32,058 bases of DNA from a virus, in IMG/VR virus record IMGVR_UViG_3300005608_000015, positions 1 through 32,058 of that record. One strand, 5' to 3'. Made by a program: the position numbers and the translations under genes. The notes under the pieces are model-generated. The model searched no databases and was not told the DNA's origin. It saw nothing but the letters and a program-made list of their open reading frames with translations. This document shows, in pieces, positions 8,948 to 16,526 of the stretch. Numbering within the stretch: position 1 is the stretch's first letter; the number at the start of each line of letters is the position of its first letter.

Positions 8948-9694
8948 ATGGCAAAAGAACAAAGCAAAAGACAAGAATTAATTGAAGATATTAAGACTAT
9001 ACTGGGCGACGGTATGGTAGATGTAGAGCTTGATCCAAAGCACTACGAACAAGGTATTGATTTAGCTGTTGATAAGTTTAGACAAAAAAGCTCAAATAGT
9101 ACTGAAGAAGCATACATATTTCTAGAATTTCAACCAGATGTAAACGAATATACACTATCAAGCGAAGTAATAGAAGTAAGAGATATATTCAGAAGATCAG
9201 TAGCAGGTTCTAATAGCAGTATTGATTTAGATCCTTTTGAACTAGCTTACACTAATTTGTACTTTTTACAAGGTGGTAGAATTGGTGGCTTATTAACATG
9301 GGATGCTTTTGCTCAATATCAAGAAGTTGTTAGAAGATTATTTGGAGGTCATATAAATTTTAAATATAATCCAAATAATAATAAACTAACAATTATGAGA
9401 AGACCAAGAGCAAATGAAAATGTTCTTATAAGATGTTACATGGAAAAACCTGTAGATACATTAATTACAGATAGATATAGCAGATCTTGGATTAGAGATT
9501 ATTCATTAGCACAATGTAAAATGATGTTAGGTGAAGCAAGATCAAAATTTGGAGCATTGCCAGGTGCTCAAGGATCGGTATCATTAAATGGTGACACTCT
9601 TAAAAATGAAGCCCAAGCATCAATAGAAAAACTTGAAAGAGATATTGAAACTTACGGCACTGGAGAAGATCCACTTACATTCGTTATTGGATAA
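8948..9694 (+). CDS. 13: Neck protein gp13
   Basis: Matches T4 gp13, the head-closure neck protein that acts with gp14 after DNA packaging. The conserved core runs from LLTWDAFAQYQEVVRRLFGG through FKYNPNNNKLTIMRRP and RSWIRDYSLAQCKMMLGEARSKFG to QGSVSLNGDTLKNEAQ, each corresponding to a block in T4 gp13. I place the start at ATG 8948 (MAKEQSKRQ, 248 residues), because the upstream in-frame TTG at 8930 lies before the late promoter GGTAAATA. The gene is transcribed away from gp14 and gp15, so the neck genes, adjacent on one strand in T4, are split by an inversion here. Confidence 0.9.
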   Translation: MAKEQSKRQELIEDIKTILGDGMVDVELDPKHYEQGIDLAVDKFRQKSSNSTEEAYIFLEFQPDVNEYTLSSEVIEVRDIFRRSVAGSNSSIDLDPFELAYTNLYFLQGGRIGGLLTWDAFAQYQEVVRRLFGGHINFKYNPNNNKLTIMRRPRANENVLIRCYMEKPVDTLITDRYSRSWIRDYSLAQCKMMLGEARSKFGALPGAQGSVSLNGDTLKNEAQASIEKLERDIETYGTGEDPLTFVIG

Positions 9695-9708
9695 ACTATA
9701 AAAATCAG

Positions 9709-9737
9709 TTGACATCTTTGTTTTTATCAAGTAATAT
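9709..9737 (+). promoter_or_regulatory. Sigma70-like promoter, leaderless, for the dNMP kinase
   Basis: TTGACA (consensus -35), a 17-nt spacer, then TAATAT as -10. The next 6 nt lead to ATG at 9744, so the usual +1 falls on the A of the start codon. There is no ribosome-binding site in the gap. Confidence 0.68.
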
Positions 9738-9743
9738 AAACAT

Positions 9744-10367
9744 ATGATCATTGGACTTGTTGGATTTATCGGCTCTGGAAAAAACACGGTTGCAGAGTCA
9801 TTTCAAAAAAAAGGTTACAAATTTGATAGCTTTGCGGCACCATTAAAAGACTGTGCTTCAAGTGTATTTGGCTGGCCTAGAGAAATGCTTGAAGGAGATT
9901 CAGATCAAAGTAGAAGTTTTAGAGAAGCACCAGACCAGTGGTGGAGTAATAAATTAGGTATAAAAGATTTTACTCCTCGTTTTGCATTACAATATCTAGG
10001 TACAGAAATATTTAGAGATAGCTTTAATGACAACATATGGTTATCTAGTTTAGAGGGTAGATACATGGGTAATGGGCGTAAAAAAACTATAGTGAGCGAT
10101 TGTCGATTTAAGAATGAGATAGGTTTAATTAAAACTATGGGCGGAGCAGTTGTAAGAGTTTCGCGTGGTGCAGAGCCACATTGGTATGAAACAGCTATTC
10201 AAGCCGCCGAAGGAGATGCATTTTCTCAGCATACTTTAAGTGAAATGGGTGTACATAAAAGCGAATGGGACTGGGTAAGTTCTAGGGTTGATTACACAAT
10301 TTACAACGATAAAGACATTACACACTTAGATAACGAAGTAGACAAAATTATAAAAGATTTATCTTAA
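9744..10367 (+). CDS. 1: Deoxynucleoside monophosphate kinase (gp1-like)
   Basis: A 207-residue P-loop kinase. The N-terminus MIIGLVGFIGSGKNTVA carries Walker A (GFIGSGKNT, residues 7-15), followed by FDSFAAPLKD like the T4 gp1 YQLAGPIKDA segment. Further matches are RFALQYLGTEIFRDSFNDNIW (T4: RRLMQALGTDLIVNNFDRMYW), IVSDCRFKNEI and GGAVVRVSRG. T4 gp1 phosphorylates dTMP, dGMP and hydroxymethyl-dCMP to feed phage DNA synthesis. The gene sits among late neck and tail genes but has its own sigma70-like promoter, which suits an early metabolic enzyme. Nucleotide specificity cannot be read from the sequence. It ends with a 4-base overlap with the convergent HNH gene. Confidence 0.85.
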   Translation: MIIGLVGFIGSGKNTVAESFQKKGYKFDSFAAPLKDCASSVFGWPREMLEGDSDQSRSFREAPDQWWSNKLGIKDFTPRFALQYLGTEIFRDSFNDNIWLSSLEGRYMGNGRKKTIVSDCRFKNEIGLIKTMGGAVVRVSRGAEPHWYETAIQAAEGDAFSQHTLSEMGVHKSEWDWVSSRVDYTIYNDKDITHLDNEVDKIIKDLS

Positions 10368-10735
10368 ACATCGGGTTTTAAATCACCCTGCTTCCAGCCT
10401 ACTTCCTCAACACTTTTTACTCTACTACAATTAGCACATATTGTTTTTAAATTATTCCAGCTAGAATTTTTTAAATTACCATCTACATGATAAACATCCA
10501 TTTGTGCAGGGTGTTTAGCTTTAAACCCACACTTCTCACATATTGACTTTCTTTTGTATCCGCTTTTTTCCCATGAGTGTTTTAAGCCTGTTCTTAAGCC
10601 TAAATCTTCTTTTATACACTGATCGCATTTACTACGATAGTATACTTTGCCTTTACGTCTATAGTTAAACGCACTAGGCCTTGTTTTACACTTGTGACAA
10701 AGCGGTCTAATATGCTTGGAAACTTGTACATTCAT
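10364..10735 (-). CDS. HNH endonuclease-like zinc protein
   Basis: A 123-residue basic protein with four CxxC pairs: C13/C16, C37/C40, C66/C69 and C100/C103. The last two flank an HNH-type core, MDVYHVDGNLKNSSWNNLKTIC, with H83 as candidate general base and N94/N95 and the flanking cysteines as structural residues. This is a zinc-stabilised HNH fold as in many small phage nucleases. It could be a homing-type endonuclease between dNMP kinase and gp18 or a nuclease used in DNA processing; neither is proven. On the minus strand GTTAAATA, 5 nt and ATG form a leaderless late start, so it is transcribed late, unlike most early-expressed homing enzymes. Confidence 0.82.
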   Translation of the reverse strand: MNVQVSKHIRPLCHKCKTRPSAFNYRRKGKVYYRSKCDQCIKEDLGLRTGLKHSWEKSGYKRKSICEKCGFKAKHPAQMDVYHVDGNLKNSSWNNLKTICANCSRVKSVEEVGWKQGDLKPDV

Positions 10736-10740
10736 AAGTG

Positions 10741-10748
10741 TATTTAAC
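10741..10748 (-). promoter_or_regulatory. Late promoter GTTAAATA, leaderless, for the HNH gene
   Basis: On the minus strand GTTAAATA is followed by CACTT and the ATG at 10735, the 5-nt geometry seen at seven other genes. No Shine-Dalgarno sequence. Confidence 0.63.
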
Positions 10749-10800
10749 AGATTCGATACCTTTAAAGGTGAGTTGTATTCAGCTTTATTTGTGAAAAAAC

Positions 10801-10808
10801 TATAAATA
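10801..10808 (+). promoter_or_regulatory. 18: Late promoter TATAAATA for gp18
   Basis: Exact T4 late consensus. The predicted start is near 10814, leaving a leader of about 45 nt that contains AGGAAA, an 11-codon upstream frame (10836-10871) and GGGAGA before the sheath ATG at 10859. Confidence 0.78.
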
Positions 10809-10858
10809 TTAATATTAATTTAGGAAACATAATATATGTTTGAACAGGGAGATTTAAA

Positions 10859-13800
10859 ATGCCAACACTAACATCACCAGGTGTATCAGTAAGCGTCATT
10901 GATGAATCTATGTATGCCCCGGCCGGCCAAGGTACAGTACCTTTGGTTGTACTTGCAACTAAACAGGATAAAACAGATCCAAGTTCAAGTAACATAGCAG
11001 TAGGAACAACTGCCGCTAATGCCGGTAAGCCATATTTGATTACATCTCAACGTGAACTAGTTACAACCTTCGGCGAACCAGCTTTCCAATCGTTGTCAGG
11101 AACACAAATTCACGGCGATGAAAGAAATGAGTATGGTTTGCTATCAACTTATTCTTATTTAGGAATTTCAAATAGAGCTTATGTTGTAAGAGCAAATATT
11201 GACTTAGACGAAGTCAAAGCTTCATCAACAGCTCCAGCACTAACACCAGCAAACGGAACATACTGGTTAGACACTACCAACACAGACTTCGGTTTATTTC
11301 AAGCGAATACAACCGCAGGTGCATGGGAAAAACTAACACCAGCAGTATTAATGGACAAACCGGGTGCAAATGGTGGTAACGTATCATCAGCTGGTACAGG
11401 TGCTAAACCAATATCAAGTTATGGTAACAACGGAGACTTTGCTATCGTAGGTTCAGCCACACCAATTAGAGCTTATCAAAAAATAGGCGGTGCGTGGTTA
11501 GTAATCGGCGGTGGTACTTGGAAAGGTGCTTCAGGTACAAACGGTGCTAACGTTTATATTAGACCAGGTACAGGAACACCACCAACAGTAGCCAAAACAG
11601 GTAACTTCAATGATATATGGTTAAAAACAACTTCAGCAGGACAAGGTGCTAACATCGTTGTTAAGAAATACAGTTCTTCAACAGGTGCATTTTCATCAGT
11701 CACAGCTAACGTCTACTCAAGAGATGATTCAGCTACTGCTTCTTTAGGATCAGGACTTGCAGAAAATGACGTCTATGTAAGATTTGACGATTGGTCAGAT
11801 GAAACTATGGCGGCAGAAATAAAAGCAAACTTGATTTCTTCAGCATCAACTTTAGCAACTACGGCCGTATCTAAAAGAGATATTCTAACAAACGCAGGTG
11901 CAACAGCATCTCCGGAGATAGAATTTAACTTAAGAGTTAGAGGCGCAGGTACTTCAACAGTCATAACTGGTACAACTTCACTACACAGTGGAATTAACTT
12001 AACTGGTTCTGAAACACACGCGGTATTTGAGCTTAACGGTCAAACAATAACAGCAGTAGGTTCTGGCGCAGGCGGAACAGTATCACTAGCAAACGTTGTA
12101 ACTGCAATTAATAATTCAGCTTCAACAACTGGTGGCGTATCAGCTGATATTGATTATCAAAGTGCTACAAAACAATATCTAAGATTAACTAGAGCAGGTG
12201 GTTATGCAGTCTACATCCAAAAATCAGATGATGACAGTAACGTGGCGACTCAAGCATCAGAAGTAACAGCATTAGGATTTACTCCTAATCTTGCTGTAGC
12301 TTCAGCGGCACATAAAGCATACTACAAAACACTTTGGTCAGATCTAAGTTATGAAGCATCTAATTCAGCACCAACTAGTGATCCAGTTAATGGAACACTT
12401 TGGTACAAATCAACACAAGACGCTGATATCTTTATAGCAGTTAACGATGGCGGAACAATGAAATGGCACGCCTACGCAAACTCAAAAGATAGATTCACAG
12501 CAGGTTCAGTTGTATCAGGTGGTTTAAAAGATTTACAAATTGTATCTTCAGAACCAACTACACAATCAGATGGAACTGCTTTAGAATCAGGCGATGTTTG
12601 GATTGATTCAAATGAGTTAGACTCATATCCAAAAGTTTACAAATACAACACAGGAACAAGCAAATGGGTATTAATTGATAATACAGACCAAAGCTCTGCA
12701 TCAGGAATAGTTTTTGCAGATGCAGTTGGTAATCCAGGCGGTACAGGTGAAGACGGTCAAGATTGGGGTTCAGCATACAGCAACTTCCATTCAGATGCAC
12801 CAGATCCAGCTGTATATCCAGAAGGCATTTTGCTTTTCAATACAAGACTATCAGGTTACAATGTTAAAAAATACGTAACAAACTACACTTTTGATAGTAC
12901 AAACAACGGAAATGTTTGGGTAACTGAATCAGGTAATAGAGTAGATGGCACACCATTTATGGGTAGAGCCGCTCAAAGAAGAGTTATTGTTACTGCAATG
13001 CAGGCCGCATTAGCAAACAATGATGATATCAGAGCAGAATCTAGATTCTTTAACTTGATTGCCGCACCAGGATATCCAGAGTTGTTAGACGAAATGATTA
13101 CATTAAGTACAGACAGAAAATTAACTGCTTTCGTACTTGGTGATACTCCATTTAGACTAGCACCAGACGGAACTTCAGTACAAAACTGGGCAACTAATAC
13201 AGATAAAGCCGCAACAAATGGTGAAGAAGGTTTAACTTCAGCATCAGCTTTTGCTGGTTTATATTATCCATCAGGTTTTACAACAAACTTAGATGGTAAT
13301 AATGTAACTGTTCCACCAACGCATATTGCGATGAGAACAATTGCATTTAATGATCAGGTTGCTTTTCCATGGTTCGCACCAGCAGGATACACAAGAGGTA
13401 TAGTTGACAATTCAACTTCAGTAGGTTATATCACAACTGAAGGAGAGTTTCAACCAGTAACTTTATCAGAAGGTCAAAGAGATACGTTATACGCAAACAA
13501 GATTAACCCGATTGCGTTTATTCCAAATAGAGGTTTAACAGTGTTTGGTCAGAAAACATTATCACCAGTGTCATCAGCTCTGGATAGAATTAATGTTGCA
13601 AGACTAATAGTACACATGAGATATCAGTTAGACTTATTAGCGAAACCGTTCTTGTTTGAACCAAATGATAGAGTAACAAGAGATCAAGTAACAGATACAT
13701 TTAACAGATTCATGGAAGATTTAGTGACTAAGAGAGCACTATTTGATTTCCTAGTAGTTTGTGATGAAACAAATAACACAGGTGCAAGAATTGATAGAAA

Positions 13801-13900
13801 TGAATTGTACATTGATATTGCAATACAACCAGTAAAAGCAATTGAATTTATATACATTCCACTTCGAATCAAAAACACAGGTGAGGATTTAACAAGTTAA
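10859..13900 (+). CDS. 18: Tail sheath protein gp18, enlarged
   Basis: Contractile sheath subunit. The start MPTLTSPGVSVSVIDESMY and the C-terminal block (RVTRDQVTDTFNRFMEDLVTKRALFDFLVVCDETNN, then IDIAIQPVKAIEFIYIPLRI) are hallmarks of T4-like sheaths, as is the PWFAPAGYTRGIVD segment. At 1013 residues it is much longer than T4 gp18 (659). The extra sequence in the middle (about residues 130-640) carries several short modules with a pattern such as GDVWIDS...YKYNTGTSKWV or GTLWYKST...W, plus a region resembling flagellar-hook-type beta domains, so the sheath is probably decorated outside. GGGAG lies 8 nt before the ATG. A terminator-like hairpin follows. Confidence 0.95.
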   Translation: MPTLTSPGVSVSVIDESMYAPAGQGTVPLVVLATKQDKTDPSSSNIAVGTTAANAGKPYLITSQRELVTTFGEPAFQSLSGTQIHGDERNEYGLLSTYSYLGISNRAYVVRANIDLDEVKASSTAPALTPANGTYWLDTTNTDFGLFQANTTAGAWEKLTPAVLMDKPGANGGNVSSAGTGAKPISSYGNNGDFAIVGSATPIRAYQKIGGAWLVIGGGTWKGASGTNGANVYIRPGTGTPPTVAKTGNFNDIWLKTTSAGQGANIVVKKYSSSTGAFSSVTANVYSRDDSATASLGSGLAENDVYVRFDDWSDETMAAEIKANLISSASTLATTAVSKRDILTNAGATASPEIEFNLRVRGAGTSTVITGTTSLHSGINLTGSETHAVFELNGQTITAVGSGAGGTVSLANVVTAINNSASTTGGVSADIDYQSATKQYLRLTRAGGYAVYIQKSDDDSNVATQASEVTALGFTPNLAVASAAHKAYYKTLWSDLSYEASNSAPTSDPVNGTLWYKSTQDADIFIAVNDGGTMKWHAYANSKDRFTAGSVVSGGLKDLQIVSSEPTTQSDGTALESGDVWIDSNELDSYPKVYKYNTGTSKWVLIDNTDQSSASGIVFADAVGNPGGTGEDGQDWGSAYSNFHSDAPDPAVYPEGILLFNTRLSGYNVKKYVTNYTFDSTNNGNVWVTESGNRVDGTPFMGRAAQRRVIVTAMQAALANNDDIRAESRFFNLIAAPGYPELLDEMITLSTDRKLTAFVLGDTPFRLAPDGTSVQNWATNTDKAATNGEEGLTSASAFAGLYYPSGFTTNLDGNNVTVPPTHIAMRTIAFNDQVAFPWFAPAGYTRGIVDNSTSVGYITTEGEFQPVTLSEGQRDTLYANKINPIAFIPNRGLTVFGQKTLSPVSSALDRINVARLIVHMRYQLDLLAKPFLFEPNDRVTRDQVTDTFNRFMEDLVTKRALFDFLVVCDETNNTGARIDRNELYIDIAIQPVKAIEFIYIPLRIKNTGEDLTS

Positions 13901-13910
13901 TTAAAGAATA

Positions 13911-13960
13911 GTTAAGGGGATAGGCAACTATCCCTTTAATAACCCTTTAACAAATTTTTT
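13911..13960 (+). terminator. Terminator region after gp18 with two competing hairpins
   Basis: Hairpin 1 pairs 13912-13923 with 13928-13939 (12 bp, one G-U) around a GCAA tetraloop of the GNRA type. The left arm GTTAAGGG (13911-13918) can alternatively pair with CCCTTTAAC at 13943-13951, which is followed directly by AAATTTTTT. The second form has the classic terminator layout. Confidence 0.72.
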
Positions 13961-13984
13961 ACAATGGTAAGAAACAAATTAAAG

Positions 13985-13992
13985 AGTAAATA
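13985..13992 (+). promoter_or_regulatory. Late promoter AGTAAATA for gp19
   Basis: The start is predicted near 13998, giving a 17-nt leader with AAGGAG immediately before the gp19 ATG at 14015. It allows tube protein synthesis to be set apart from the sheath gene behind the terminator. Confidence 0.68.
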
Positions 13993-14014
13993 CAGTAATA
14001 AGGAGCAGTAGACA

Positions 14015-14608
14015 ATGGCAACACTTTCAAAATTTGGTGTACCAATCGACGGATCGACAGGTAGAGGTGGTATTTTACAACCTAAATTAAAATATAGATT
14101 TAGAGTAAGATTCACTAACTTTGGGAATCTAGGTGCTTCTCCACTGCAATTAACACAACAAGTTATGTCAGTAACGAGACCAAAAGTAAATCATGAGGAA
14201 GTACCAGTTCACTCGTACAACTCAATTTCATATATGCAAGGTAAACATACATGGGAAGCGATTAACATTACTTTAAGGGACGATATTAACAATAACATTT
14301 CTAAACTAGTTGGACAACAAGTTCAGAAACAAATGAACCACTTTGAACAAACTTCAGCAGTAGCTGGATCTAATTACAAGTTTGGTACTAAAATAGAAAT
14401 ATTAGATGGTACTAATAACACAGAATTAGAGCAATGGGACGTAGAAGGTTGCTTCTTACAGAACGTTGATTATTCAGATGGTGACTATGCAGTGTCAGAA
14501 CCAGTACAAGTTATTTTGACAATAAGATATGATAACGCAATACATCAAGCACCGGGTGATACAATTTTCCCTCTACTTTCAGTAGGTCTTGGTGGTACGA
14601 ACGCATAA
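14015..14608 (+). CDS. 19: Tail tube protein gp19
   Basis: A 197-residue inner tube subunit of the contractile tail. Typical gp19 segments include KYRFRVRFTNFG near residue 28, VTRPKVNHEEVPVHSYNS near 53, and GKHTWEAINITLRDDINN near 78. The C-terminal VEGCFLQNVDYSDGDYAVSEPVQVILTIRYDNA corresponds to the conserved end of the T4 tube fold. The gene follows gp18 as in T4 and has its own late promoter and AAGGAG site. The T4 neighbour gp20 (portal) does not follow; it presumably lies upstream of gp21, outside the window. Confidence 0.95.
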   Translation: MATLSKFGVPIDGSTGRGGILQPKLKYRFRVRFTNFGNLGASPLQLTQQVMSVTRPKVNHEEVPVHSYNSISYMQGKHTWEAINITLRDDINNNISKLVGQQVQKQMNHFEQTSAVAGSNYKFGTKIEILDGTNNTELEQWDVEGCFLQNVDYSDGDYAVSEPVQVILTIRYDNAIHQAPGDTIFPLLSVGLGGTNA

Positions 14609-14619
14609 TATTATTAGTC

Positions 14620-14627
14620 TATAAACT
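14620..14627 (+). promoter_or_regulatory. Possible late promoter TATAAACT
   Basis: A weaker match to the late consensus, 6 nt before the ATG at 14634. No Shine-Dalgarno sequence is present, so this may be another near-leaderless start, or the gene may be read through from gp19. Confidence 0.4.
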
Positions 14628-14633
14628 TGTTCG

Positions 14634-15644
14634 ATGAGTACAGTATTAAAACCCGCAAACAGAGCCGCGAAACTTTATACAAGCGGCTCTGACTTTCAAT
14701 CAGCACCCAGACAACAACATCAGTTTGTAGTAGTTTTCAACTTATATCCTGATGTTATTGACAGCTTTCTGAGACCACAACAACAATTCTTAAAAAACTT
14801 TAGAGACAATTTACATTTTATTTGTCATACTGTTGATGCACCTAATTTTAGTGTAGTACAAGATATTGTTAATCAGTACAATCGAAAAAGAGTTATTAAT
14901 AGAAAAGTAGAATTTGATCCTATGACGTTAAGAATGTATGACACACATGACGGCTTGGGAATAAAATTTATAAAACTATTGTATGAATTTGAATTCAATT
15001 CAGCAAGGCTTTATAAGAAAAAAGGATCAGGTACAAGAGATGTTAATGAAGACCACAACTACATTCAAAGTATCTATCAAACAGAAGAACAGTTTCAACG
15101 TACTCATAACTTTGGTTTAAGAGAGTTTGAAGCAGACAAACACAGATTATTAAAAAGCATAGACTTCTATCAACTTGCAGGTAAAGTTTATACAAAGACA
15201 AGAGTAGTACATCCTAGATTGTCTAGAGTAGATATGGATAACTTTGATTATAGCTCGAGTCAACCAGTTAATTTAGCAATGGCATTTACATATGAAAACT
15301 TATTATTTGAAGAAGTAAATGTAGAATTTGAAGAAGCTGAATATGATTTAAAAGCCATGATGGATGAAACAGCAGACTTTGAAGATTTTGTTCCAGCTCC
15401 ACCTTCAACAGAAAAATCTCCGGCTTTGACTAAAAAAGATGGACCACCTCCGGGACATCCTGAATATAACAAAGGTGCAGGAGGAAAAGAACCAGCACTG
15501 GAAACTGCCAACGAAACACTTAACAATTTAAATGTACAAAAAGTTGTTGATGGAGTTGGTAATGTTAAAAATGAAGTAGCTGGAAAAGTCAGGAATACAG
15601 CCAAGTCAATTGGTAGTATGTTTAACTTTGGTGGAAAAGCCTAA
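14634..15644 (+). CDS. Tail-tube-like baseplate tube initiator (gp54-like)
   Basis: A 336-residue protein. The first 235 residues have the layout of the tail-tube fold: FVVVFNLYP near residue 31, FICHTVDAPNF near 62, NRKVEFDPMTLRMYDTHDG near 89, and a C-terminal strand pair at VNLAMAFTYENLLFEEV near 216. The order resembles T4 gp54 and gp48, which start tube polymerisation on the baseplate. The last 100 residues are Pro-, Glu- and Lys-rich and probably disordered, ending in an amphipathic helix. The position right after gp19 supports a tube-related role. It could equally be an alternative tube protein, as I can match only the general pattern. Confidence 0.55.
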   Translation: MSTVLKPANRAAKLYTSGSDFQSAPRQQHQFVVVFNLYPDVIDSFLRPQQQFLKNFRDNLHFICHTVDAPNFSVVQDIVNQYNRKRVINRKVEFDPMTLRMYDTHDGLGIKFIKLLYEFEFNSARLYKKKGSGTRDVNEDHNYIQSIYQTEEQFQRTHNFGLREFEADKHRLLKSIDFYQLAGKVYTKTRVVHPRLSRVDMDNFDYSSSQPVNLAMAFTYENLLFEEVNVEFEEAEYDLKAMMDETADFEDFVPAPPSTEKSPALTKKDGPPPGHPEYNKGAGGKEPALETANETLNNLNVQKVVDGVGNVKNEVAGKVRNTAKSIGSMFNFGGKA

Positions 15645-16078
15645 TGAGCAATAAAAGAATAAGCACACAATTATTTGAAGGTATAGGAGCAATCAAACAA
15701 GTCATAAGACAGTTTGGTACAATTACAAATGAATTGGCTACTAATTCTTTAGATCCATCAACAGCCATACTTGAAAATATTGATCCATCAGTTGCTAGAC
15801 AAAGTATTAATGGTGGCAAGTATGATATTATAAAAGGCATTTTTGACAAACACGTCGAGAACGAGCAGTTGTCAAATGCATATACATTATTGGCCTTAGA
15901 TGCTTTAAAAAAGTTTAATTTAAGATTTGATGAATTACTAGAAGAAAAAGAAAACAGTATTTCATTTAGTGAATTAGGTATTGCAGTGCTTAATAATTAT
16001 AGACCAAGTACAAGTCAACTTGGTAATAAACAGCCAATAACTGCAACACCAAATGTTGCAAGACATATTATACAATAA
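15644..16078 (+). CDS. Unknown late protein
   Basis: A 144-residue protein I do not recognise. Its ATG overlaps the stop of the preceding tube-like gene (TAATG), implying translational coupling and a shared function in tail or head completion. It is predicted mainly helical, without membrane segments or catalytic motifs; the segment GKYDIIKGIFDKHVENEQLSNAYTLLALDALKKF (about 50-83) looks like a helical bundle core. Likely a minor virion or assembly protein. Confidence 0.65.
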   Translation: MSNKRISTQLFEGIGAIKQVIRQFGTITNELATNSLDPSTAILENIDPSVARQSINGGKYDIIKGIFDKHVENEQLSNAYTLLALDALKKFNLRFDELLEEKENSISFSELGIAVLNNYRPSTSQLGNKQPITATPNVARHIIQ

Positions 16079-16086
16079 TAAAACGA

Positions 16087-16094
16087 AGTAAATA
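16087..16094 (+). promoter_or_regulatory. Late promoter AGTAAATA, leaderless, for gp4
   Basis: AGTAAATA, CTTGT, ATG at 16100: the 5-nt geometry, with no Shine-Dalgarno site. Confidence 0.66.
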
Positions 16095-16099
16095 CTTGT

Positions 16100-16525
16100 A
16101 TGAGAAAGTTTCACTCGGGTACATATGAGCCAAAGAATCCTCAAAAATATGCTGGGAAAAAGAATCCCAGATATAGATCAGGTTGGGAATTAACCTTCAT
16201 GCGAATGTGTGATAACCACCCAGCTGTTTTAAGTTGGCAAAGTGAGCCAGTAAGAATACCATATAGAAATCCATTTACTGGAGACTATACATATTACGTT
16301 CCTGATTTTGTAATGATATATAAAAATAAGACAGGACGTAAAGTAGCCGAGTTAGTTGAAATAAAACCTAGTAGCCAAACTATTTTGGAAAGAGCTAAAA
16401 ATAAGTACGATAAAGCTAGAATAATATTAAATAAAGCAAAATGGAAAGCGGCAGGCGAGTGGGCAAAGAGAAAAGGAATGCGATTTAGGGTCTTGAATGA
16501 AGACTCAATATATGCTATAAAGTAA
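16100..16525 (+). CDS. 4: Head completion protein gp4
   Basis: A 141-residue homologue of T4 gp4 (gp50/gp4). The segments YEPKNPQKYAGKKNPRYRSGWE, WQSEPVRIPYRNPFTGDYTYYVPDF, VEIKP and KWKAAGEWAKRKGMRFRVLNED each match T4 gp4 blocks. In T4 it is needed after packaging to make heads competent for tail joining. The spacing of E30, D69 and E87-x-K89 follows the PD-(D/E)xK / TnsA-like nuclease pattern, suggesting a nuclease-fold active site that may trim or bind the DNA end; nuclease activity is inference. It starts at a leaderless late promoter and is followed 1 nt later by gp16. Confidence 0.87.
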   Translation: MRKFHSGTYEPKNPQKYAGKKNPRYRSGWELTFMRMCDNHPAVLSWQSEPVRIPYRNPFTGDYTYYVPDFVMIYKNKTGRKVAELVEIKPSSQTILERAKNKYDKARIILNKAKWKAAGEWAKRKGMRFRVLNEDSIYAIK

Positions 16526-16526
16526 T

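Noticed and set aside
12558-12800. Minus-strand frame inside the sheath gene
   Set aside because: Low-complexity Leu-rich translation antisense to gp18; the other minus-strand frames inside gp22, gp18, gp17 and UvsW are rejected for the same reason.
13964-14011. 15-codon frame between gp18 and gp19
   Set aside because: It overlaps the late promoter and the ribosome-binding site of gp19; no independent evidence for translation.
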